Shown: positions 36,701 through 42,585 of the stretch, one piece after another | Position numbering within the stretch: the stretch's first letter is position 1 | Layout: each line of letters starts with the position of its first letter | Assembly (NCBI RefSeq): GCF_015218165.1 | Contig: NZ_CP048660.1 | Coordinates: forward strand, 1-64,000 | Direction: 5' to 3' | DNA: 64,000 bases | DNA from: Acinetobacter piscicola | GTDB lineage: Bacteria > Pseudomonadota > Gammaproteobacteria > Pseudomonadales > Moraxellaceae | The notes under the pieces: model-generated | The model's database searches: none | Seen by the model: the letters and a program-made list of their open reading frames with translations, nothing else | Told to the model about the DNA's origin: nothing | Program-made: the position numbers and the translations under genes

Positions 36701-36865
36701 GGTAAAACTGCTTATCAGTTATACGATATTTTATTTGGATTAATTAATAATAACCAGTTACCAGCAGATACAAAAAGCGGTGATAACTTTCCGATTGAAA
36801 GTGAGAATAAGCGTCCTCTTTGGAATGATATCTCACTTGTATTTAAACAAATTCAGTCAATTTAA
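33722..36865 (+). CDS. DUF87/HerA-like ATPase with Ser/Gly-rich insert (1047 aa)
   Basis: A large motor-type ATPase. The N-terminal 220 residues match nothing I know. Residues about 230-350 are a low-complexity Ser/Thr/Gly/Asn linker (GKSGSSWSSGTSKSWGDNTS). The FtsK/HerA-type domain follows: Walker A GVTGAGKTTT near 535, IEPAKTEYR, and Walker B TLLEEAHRLL near 765, then EVRKYGEGLIIADQIPNKL (sensor region). HerA-like ATPases translocate DNA or protein and are recurrent in defence islands (Dnd, SIR2-HerA). No nuclease domain is fused. It could equally be a peptide-handling motor for the small proteins encoded next. Confidence 0.8.
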   Translation: MDLIKQQNLKDDVDIFIGELSQTQGWSNTPILSLNKHQWDEKFELNNGNARFFRITELSAEEEATLRQDLENVIACLDHPDYCWVYYISGTSEGIELYLGVVNKVQKSGVHEYSELLTSQLEGNLTGVQLEKVSSEDLSVKIIQPLQESIHFGLLHGVPSRSIDQQSQTGQNITQGIDRLARGLSGEVWQLLLVAEPAQEFEINQQIDELLQLSSDLHPHIKHSQQLGFNQGESNSSTFGRSTSHGLTQNSGTSYSKTEGTGDSETLTRQKGKNTGGGSSDGKSGSSWSSGTSKSWGDNTSESKATGTSSNESTTLGKNTGKSISKTDSDNTSTTQGTNTGSSKSDTLEYVNKKIERVQSHINDKLIERFDLGRSKGMFRTAVYLAAPTPVVYNRLSRAMVSVFQGNQSHFSPLKVTDFSLQKKQVHNLFLVQRLPQSNMSNQLALIHSIPQAKQVFSAATWLNANELSLLAGLPSREVAGIKLRKNVDFAVNPVNPKDGFDLGVVVQHGRRLKDNVVRLDKKLLNQHIFISGVTGAGKTTTCQQILINSGLPFLVIEPAKTEYRSLSKHHPEIEYYTLGNEKVSPFRFNPFELLPNEPLSGHIDMLKATFAAVFPMEASMPYLIEEAIVRSYEQKGWDIHYDENYIYPDPWNCGGQSFPIFSEVLLTLKEVIKSKNFGRDLQEKYEGSLISRLDNLTTGAKGRMLNTRNSIDINEILDKKVVIELEDLRDEQDKCLMMGLLIGRVAEAVKQRHKKDHSFQHLTLLEEAHRLLSKPHGGEDSSKRLGVELFANLLAEVRKYGEGLIIADQIPNKLTPEVLKNTNTKIIHRLFAADDRHAIGDTIGLDDEQKEFLTLLTAGEAIVYSAGWHEAVRVQVHTPNDTNAPEIDVDIIKQLGQQRMFAQRARLYPNLSASEDWNVLGVETFNQYIVDATKFLNLMIRWVISPSQEWVNRLVSSLDNLKGKYPSITQTQALKDLFKDIAPVSRDKSYTDGKTAYQLYDILFGLINNNQLPADTKSGDNFPIESENKRPLWNDISLVFKQIQSI

Positions 36866-36879
36866 GTGGAGTAAATGCT

Positions 36880-37116
36880 ATGGGATTTTGGAGTAGTATT
36901 GGTTCAGCTATTGGTTCTTCATCTAATCAAGTAAAAGAAGAAGACCCAACCTATAAAAAATATGCCGCTGAGATGAGTAATTTTAAACTTGAAGATAAAA
37001 ATGTAAAAACAGCTTTAAGTACTAAAAAACAAGAGTTTCAGCTTCATCAGATGCAGGATGAGTTGGACGATATAGATAGTATTGATGACGTAAAGAAACA
37101 TTTTCAGGAGAAATAA
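36880..37116 (+). CDS. Small protein with MGFWSS leader, paralogue A (78 aa)
   Basis: A 78-aa protein. The N-terminus MGFWSSIGSAIGSSS is Gly/Ser-rich and weakly hydrophobic. The remaining 60 residues are charged and helical (EEDPTYKKYAAEMSNFKLED ... QMQDELDDIDSIDDVKKHF). The first 12 residues are almost identical to those of the next gene, which points to a shared targeting or recognition signal. TGGAG site 8 bases before ATG. No known family. Confidence 0.65.
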   Translation: MGFWSSIGSAIGSSSNQVKEEDPTYKKYAAEMSNFKLEDKNVKTALSTKKQEFQLHQMQDELDDIDSIDDVKKHFQEK

Positions 37117-37117
37117 A

Positions 37118-37798
37118 ATGGGATTTTGGAGCAGTGTAGGTTCAGCAATTAGTAGTGCATGTTCTTCGATTGGTTCAGCAATTGGCAGTGCTTGTTCCAG
37201 TATTATGGGAGGAATTAGTAGTGTGATTAGTAATGCGGGTTCACTGTTTTCAGCCTTAGCCGTTGTGATTCCAATTACGGGAGCTTTAGGTAAGGTTGTT
37301 GCGGCCCTTGATATTATTGGCAAGATTCTGGGTGTACAAGAACCTGACGAAGATACTGATGATATTGGTGATCGTGCGATACAGGCGCAGGAAGCAGGGA
37401 TTAGTCCTGAAAATTATGCGACTTATCAGGAGTATTCAGCGGCAATCAAGAGTTTTGAACTTGACCCAAAACGTTCTGCTGAAATTAGTGACCTTGACAA
37501 AAAACTTGCAGGGATTGCAACGCAGGCATGGGCGTATGAAGAAAAATTTGGTGTAGATGGTGTTGGATTATTAACCAAAACAGTAGAATCGCCTGATTAT
37601 TTTACAGGCGATCGTTTAGCAAGTTTTCTTGATAAAGTTGAAAATATATCTGATGTTGTTCAATACTTTGATGGCAAACTTTCATCAAATGAACGTAATG
37701 CAGTGGAAGCGAAATTGGTTGAAGCAGAAAAGACAATCAATCCAGAAAAAACCAATGCAGACATTTACAAGGAACTGGACACCTATCGTCATGAGTAA
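37118..37798 (+). CDS. MGFWSS-leader protein, paralogue B, with glycine-zipper-like N-terminus
   Basis: A 226-aa protein. Residues 1-70 form a small-residue-rich hydrophobic stretch with internal repeats (SVGSAISSACSS, SIGSAIGSACSS) followed by ALAVVIPITGALGKVVAAL. This could insert into a membrane in the manner of glycine-zipper or pore-forming peptides. The rest is acidic, soluble and helical, ending in a region that overlaps the next gene by 8 bases. AGGAGA site. No homologous family recognised. A membrane-active effector is one possibility, a structural scaffold another. Confidence 0.65.
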   Translation: MGFWSSVGSAISSACSSIGSAIGSACSSIMGGISSVISNAGSLFSALAVVIPITGALGKVVAALDIIGKILGVQEPDEDTDDIGDRAIQAQEAGISPENYATYQEYSAAIKSFELDPKRSAEISDLDKKLAGIATQAWAYEEKFGVDGVGLLTKTVESPDYFTGDRLASFLDKVENISDVVQYFDGKLSSNERNAVEAKLVEAEKTINPEKTNADIYKELDTYRHE

Positions 37799-38723
37799 AC
37801 AAAAAGTAACACCTAATGATGACTTACAACATTACTTATGTATTTTGGCATTTAAAGATCATCTGGTCGCATACCAAAGTATGCAATCAGAACCTTGGCA
37901 GTTAATTCAAATTAAAGGAAGTCAGCAATATCTACACAAGGATAAGGTGAGTAGCTTAAAAGATGTATTAAGCGATATTTCTGCTAACTTGAATTTAAAA
38001 GATGGCTTGGCAAAAGTAAAAGTGAGTCTGCTTTATCAACAGGGGCAAGATAAACTATTTATTGATGCTGTGAAAAACTTACAGGAATATCACTGTAAGA
38101 CATGGCAAATACTCAATTGGGATAGTATCTATCAATATGCTTTACAGATATTGAATATCGAACAGGTATTTTTTGATACTCAAACAGTAGATCACCCATG
38201 GGTACAAGATCATTTCTTGCCATTAGTTTGGCATGAAAACAGTATTGAGCATCAACAGCAAGCTTTAGCTGCTTTACGTCAGGAAAAAAATCAGATTGAA
38301 GAGCAGCTTGCATTAATGCGCTCTGATGCAGAACAAGCCTTGGCTCAACAAGTGGATAAACTTGAAAATGATAAGCAACAGTTACAACAACAGATTGTTG
38401 ATGCAAGAGTGCAATTGCAAAAATTGCAGCAGCCTGACTTAGAAAGCCTTTTGGTTTTTCTACCTGTCATTTTTAAAGATTTCTGGAATGTGGTACGTCC
38501 TGATGAACTGGCGATGATTGTTGGGGTACTTAATACGCCATCAGTGCCATCACCATACCATTCACCAAGCCTAAGCACAGTTCAACAAAAGAAACGTCAA
38601 TATTTAGCACTGTCAGAAGAAAGTCAGGGCAAAATTTTGGATTTATGTCGAGAGTTGGTACATAACCATAATGCGTTACAAGTACATCAGGAATTTAAAG
38701 CTTTAGTCGGGGCGTTGGATTAA
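37791..38723 (+). CDS. Coiled-coil protein of unknown function (310 aa)
   Basis: I chose ATG 37791 (MSKQKVTPNDD), which overlaps the end of the previous gene, rather than longer frames reaching into it. Residues 1-150 form a globular part (YLCILAFKDHLVAYQSMQSE). Residues about 165-220 are a long coiled coil (LAALRQEKNQIEEQLALMRS). The C-terminal 90 residues are helical. No J-domain HPD motif is present. It ends 2 bases before the GrpE-like gene. It may be an adaptor for the Hsp70-like proteins, by position only. Confidence 0.65.
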   Translation: MSKQKVTPNDDLQHYLCILAFKDHLVAYQSMQSEPWQLIQIKGSQQYLHKDKVSSLKDVLSDISANLNLKDGLAKVKVSLLYQQGQDKLFIDAVKNLQEYHCKTWQILNWDSIYQYALQILNIEQVFFDTQTVDHPWVQDHFLPLVWHENSIEHQQQALAALRQEKNQIEEQLALMRSDAEQALAQQVDKLENDKQQLQQQIVDARVQLQKLQQPDLESLLVFLPVIFKDFWNVVRPDELAMIVGVLNTPSVPSPYHSPSLSTVQQKKRQYLALSEESQGKILDLCRELVHNHNALQVHQEFKALVGALD

Positions 38724-38725
38724 TT

Positions 38726-39616
38726 ATGGCAAAAGATGACAACATGCCTACTAAAAAAGAAATCATTCAATTTCTTGAACGTGTAGAACAATTAAACGAG
38801 GACGACAACGTGTTTAAAGAAAAATTGGGTGGCTTATTACGCAAAATTGTTGGTAAAACAGCAACCCAAAATGATACTTCGCCTATACGACATGATACAA
38901 AATCGGAAAATCATTTATTATCAAACTCAAAACTGACAGAGCTTGAACAGCGTATCCATGCTATACAGCAGGATAATGATAACTTAGGTCAAAAAATAAC
39001 ACAGCTTAAACATACTAATAAGAAATTAGAGGAAGAAAATATGGGGATTTTGGATTTATTTAAGCGAAAAGAACAAGATGTTAGTCATTTACAGCAGCAG
39101 ATTAGTGGATTAAGTCAAGACAACCAAAAGCTTAAACAAAATAATGAGTCTTTAAGTACTGAAAATCAAGATTTAAATAAAAAACTTGGTTCATTTAACT
39201 GGGCAAATTCACTTAAATCAGAATTTAATTTTTTAAAACAAGTACAGTCACATCCAGAGCTTGCCAGTATTTTATTGCCAAATGGTGATGATAATGTCCT
39301 GCAATTAATTGCGATTGCATCTCAATGGAATAACGTGTTACGAGTTTGGGATGCTTTAGCAACACAAATTAAAAATACACAACAAGCAATTTCTGTAACA
39401 GAACAGCAGATTATTGAGCATGGTTTGGCTTTATTTAATCTGACTCTACAAAGTAATCAGGCAACCTTGAAAAATCCAGAGTTTGGTGAAAGTTATGATT
39501 ATGATATTCATCAAAAAGTATCAGGTAGTGGTGGAAGTATTGAGCAAGTATTACTCGCAGGTTTATATAATGCCGCAGGCGAAAATGTAAGAGCTGCAAT
39601 AGTAACTACACGTTAA
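38726..39616 (+). CDS. Coiled-coil protein with GrpE-like C-terminus (296 aa)
   Basis: A long coiled coil (about 70-160: KITQLKHTNKKLEEENMGI, LQQQISGLSQDNQKLKQNNE) is followed by a helical domain and a C-terminal segment, GSIEQVLLAGLYNAAGENV then RAAIVTTR. That tail resembles the beta-wing of the exchange factor GrpE (G-x-V-xx-VLQKGY ... RVLRPAxV). GrpE has the same overall plan of coiled coil then small beta domain, and its partner is Hsp70, two of which follow here. I therefore infer a dedicated exchange factor. The similarity is short and judged by eye. Confidence 0.5.
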   Translation: MAKDDNMPTKKEIIQFLERVEQLNEDDNVFKEKLGGLLRKIVGKTATQNDTSPIRHDTKSENHLLSNSKLTELEQRIHAIQQDNDNLGQKITQLKHTNKKLEEENMGILDLFKRKEQDVSHLQQQISGLSQDNQKLKQNNESLSTENQDLNKKLGSFNWANSLKSEFNFLKQVQSHPELASILLPNGDDNVLQLIAIASQWNNVLRVWDALATQIKNTQQAISVTEQQIIEHGLALFNLTLQSNQATLKNPEFGESYDYDIHQKVSGSGGSIEQVLLAGLYNAAGENVRAAIVTTR

Positions 39617-39667
39617 TTTTAGAAATGAATAAATTCCCCTTATATAGCAAAGAGACAAGGAGGAATA

Positions 39668-39703
39668 ATGATGAATAGAAATAGCCTAAGAACAGGGAAG
39701 TAA
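39668..39703 (+). CDS. Leader mini-ORF upstream of Hsp70-like gene (11 aa)
   Basis: A near-perfect ribosome site (AAGGAGGAATA) precedes ATG-ATG-AAT and an 11-codon frame (MMNRNSLRTGK). Its TAA shares one base with the ATG of the Hsp70-like gene (TAATG). It may raise translation of the large protein by coupling. It is too short to be judged by composition. Confidence 0.4.
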   Translation: MMNRNSLRTGK

Positions 39704-42525
39704 TGAGTCAATCCACCACGTATGATGTTTATTTACTTAAAGCCAAGCAACAGGTATTACAAAAACTTATAGTAAATGACATAAATAATAAGCTTGCTGA
39801 AACAGAAAAAGCATTAGAGAGTTATTTTAAAACACAACGTTGGTGGACGATTAATAATGGTGAAGTGATCTTAGATAATCAAACAGGTCTTTTATGGCAA
39901 GGTAATCCGAAAGGAACTCAATATAAATATGATCAGCAAGATGCTGCGAGTATGAATATTGGTCATATTTTAGGTTTATTAAATTGGAAACTCCCTACAG
40001 CATTACAACTAGAGAATCTTGTTAAAGGAGAGCCAAAATTTCCACTAAAAAAAGGAGAATTTTTTGAAATAAATAACTGGTGGGCATGGCTTACATCAGA
40101 TAAAAAAGTAGCAAAGTTAAAAGAGAAAAATATTGGCTTTGGTCAGTTTTTTGAGAAAAGAACTAGAGAGCCAAACCCTAAGGCATTTACTGCTTACTCT
40201 CGCTGGTCACCAAGCTCAAGAGAAGCATATAATGAATTTCAAATTGCTAAAGTCATTGCAGTCAATGCTTCATTTCAAGATAGTTCTTATATTGATCGAA
40301 TTAACACATTTTTAGAGATTGGTTTGGACTTTAAACCCTTTAGTAATCAAGAAGATTCAGATTATAAAGCATTCTTAATGACTCTATCAAAATATAAATT
40401 ATTGTTATCATTAAACTCAAAAGAGCAATTAGATATTATTACATCGTGGAAAAATATTGATTATTTTTCTGTTCGCTTACCTGTCATAGATGCTGCAGTT
40501 TTTACTGATAATCATAAAGGTTTATGGGAATTCTACGCTCCAGAATCTCAACAGGATAAATTTAATAAAGTTCAGTCCGAAACCTCTGTACGTGGTCGAA
40601 ATCCTGCTTTAGATATTCAATATGCACCCGTTGCAATTGACTTTGGTACAAGTAGTACGGTCGTTGCCATTCGTCAAAATGGGCGCGATGAATTATTACG
40701 TATTGGAATACAGGGAAAAGACTTAAATAAAGCGATTAGTGCAGAGCAATTTGAAAACCCAACGATTTTAGAGTTTTTAAACCTTAATGAATTTCAAACT
40801 GCATGGCAAAGTGAAGCCTATCGTCCTTTGGTTAATTGGGATCATGTACATTGTTCGCATGAAGCCAAAGCCAGTTTAAATAATAATAAGGAAGCAGATA
40901 GCAAGGTTATTTCAAGTATATTCCTACGTTTAAAACAATGGGCATTACGTGATGCTCAACAAACCAGAGTTGTGATTACTGACCAACGAGGCACAGAATA
41001 TACGGTTCAACCATTAACGGAATATAACCCTGTTAAAGGTCAAGCGATTCAAATCAATCAAAACTACCCTGAACTTGATCCAATTGAACTCTATGCTTGG
41101 TTTTTGGGTATGAATATCAATTGGCGTGGTCGTGGCATATTTCTTGATTACTACATGACTTTTCCAGTCGCATATCCAATTGAAGTAAAAGATAAAATTC
41201 TGGCTTCTTTCCGCCGTGGTTTAATGCGTAGCTTGCCAGAATCATTAATTGCTGATGAGCAGTTTAACCTGTTTAGTGTTCGGGAATGGGCTTCTGAACC
41301 TGCCGCCTATGCAGCCGCAGCTTTGGAAAAACTCAATATTGAACCGACTGAACAAGGCGTTGCTTATGCTGTATTTGACTTTGGTGGAGGTACAACCGAT
41401 TTTGATTATGGTATTTATCGAGAACCGAATGAGCAGGAAGAAGACTTATACGATCATGTAATTGAACACTTTGGTGCATCGGGTGACAAATTTTTAGGCG
41501 GTGAAAACTTACTGGAAAATCTTGCTTATATCGTCTTTAAATATAATCAGGAAATTTGCCGTAAACAAAAAGTAAGTTTTACAAAGCCACTAGATGCCGA
41601 AAAATTTATAGGTCATGAACAACTCATTGATGATAGTCAAATGGCGTATACCAATACGTCTTTATTGATGGCAGCACTACGTCCATTTTTAGAAAAAGGT
41701 CAATTTGCTGATGGTTTTGCAGGAGCTTTGGATATTAAGTTGCTCAACCGACAAAATGAGGTTGTAAATTGTCAATTTACGGTCAAACAAGATGAATTAT
41801 TATCTTATCTAAAATGCCGTATCTATCAAGGTTTCGTTAATTTCTTTGTAGAGCTAAAACAGGCATTTACAACACAGCATCAAGCTTTACCTAAAGTTAT
41901 TCATATTTTGCTAGCAGGAAATGCTAGTCGTTCCAAATTGGTGAAAGAATTATTAGTGGGCATTGAGAAAAAAGATCAAACCCAAACCACACGATTAAAT
42001 CTAAGCACAATTTTTGGTCAGGATATTCCTGAATTTAAAATTCATTATCCACTAGATGCTGACCTTAAACATCATGATGTCATTACTGCAAAAACAGGTG
42101 TGGCATTGGGTTTATTACGCCTTTGCCCTGGAGAGGGCTTAAAAGTCATTAACCATGCCAAAACAAATGATGATGCAAATAGTCCATTCCAGTTTTATGT
42201 TGGTCGTCAAAAACGTGGGGTATTTGAAGTCATGATAAAACGTGGCGATGCGTACCATCAATGGCAGCAGATTGGTGCTGTGAGTGAAGATGGGATTTTC
42301 CTATTACTTTATAGTTCTTTGGCTCAAGCCTTAACGGATGAAGGAATGAAACGGGGAGCAACAGGTCTATTTGATCAGCGTATCCGTTTTGCTGGCAACA
42401 CCGCAGGGCAAAAAGTTTTCGCTCGTATTCTCGCTCCAAGTGAGATTGAATTGTGTTCAGCAACTGATCTGGACGAAATACAAGTAACGGGTGGTAATAA
42501 TTTACAGCAAATTAAATTGTCATAG
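39703..42525 (+). CDS. Hsp70-like ATPase with DUF1566-like N-terminus, paralogue 1 (940 aa)
   Basis: Residues about 45-110 resemble the DUF1566 (Lcl-type) fold: WTINNGEVILDNQTGLLWQG and LNWKLPTALQLENL. From about residue 308 there is an actin/Hsp70 ATPase: phosphate-1 VAIDFGTSSTVVAIR, phosphate-2 VFDFGGGTTDFDYG near 560, and the adenosine motif ILLAGNASRSKLVKEL near 740. The C-terminal 140 residues do not look like a classical Hsp70 substrate-binding domain. It should be an ATP-driven clamp or assembly factor with its own client type. It is followed by a clear paralogue. SrfB-like virulence proteins are a distant alternative comparison. Confidence 0.8.
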   Translation: MSQSTTYDVYLLKAKQQVLQKLIVNDINNKLAETEKALESYFKTQRWWTINNGEVILDNQTGLLWQGNPKGTQYKYDQQDAASMNIGHILGLLNWKLPTALQLENLVKGEPKFPLKKGEFFEINNWWAWLTSDKKVAKLKEKNIGFGQFFEKRTREPNPKAFTAYSRWSPSSREAYNEFQIAKVIAVNASFQDSSYIDRINTFLEIGLDFKPFSNQEDSDYKAFLMTLSKYKLLLSLNSKEQLDIITSWKNIDYFSVRLPVIDAAVFTDNHKGLWEFYAPESQQDKFNKVQSETSVRGRNPALDIQYAPVAIDFGTSSTVVAIRQNGRDELLRIGIQGKDLNKAISAEQFENPTILEFLNLNEFQTAWQSEAYRPLVNWDHVHCSHEAKASLNNNKEADSKVISSIFLRLKQWALRDAQQTRVVITDQRGTEYTVQPLTEYNPVKGQAIQINQNYPELDPIELYAWFLGMNINWRGRGIFLDYYMTFPVAYPIEVKDKILASFRRGLMRSLPESLIADEQFNLFSVREWASEPAAYAAAALEKLNIEPTEQGVAYAVFDFGGGTTDFDYGIYREPNEQEEDLYDHVIEHFGASGDKFLGGENLLENLAYIVFKYNQEICRKQKVSFTKPLDAEKFIGHEQLIDDSQMAYTNTSLLMAALRPFLEKGQFADGFAGALDIKLLNRQNEVVNCQFTVKQDELLSYLKCRIYQGFVNFFVELKQAFTTQHQALPKVIHILLAGNASRSKLVKELLVGIEKKDQTQTTRLNLSTIFGQDIPEFKIHYPLDADLKHHDVITAKTGVALGLLRLCPGEGLKVINHAKTNDDANSPFQFYVGRQKRGVFEVMIKRGDAYHQWQQIGAVSEDGIFLLLYSSLAQALTDEGMKRGATGLFDQRIRFAGNTAGQKVFARILAPSEIELCSATDLDEIQVTGGNNLQQIKLS

Positions 42526-42585
42526 GGACATAACCTGTCCCAACCAAACATCAAAATTGAGAAATAGTTAAATCGGGGAACATAA

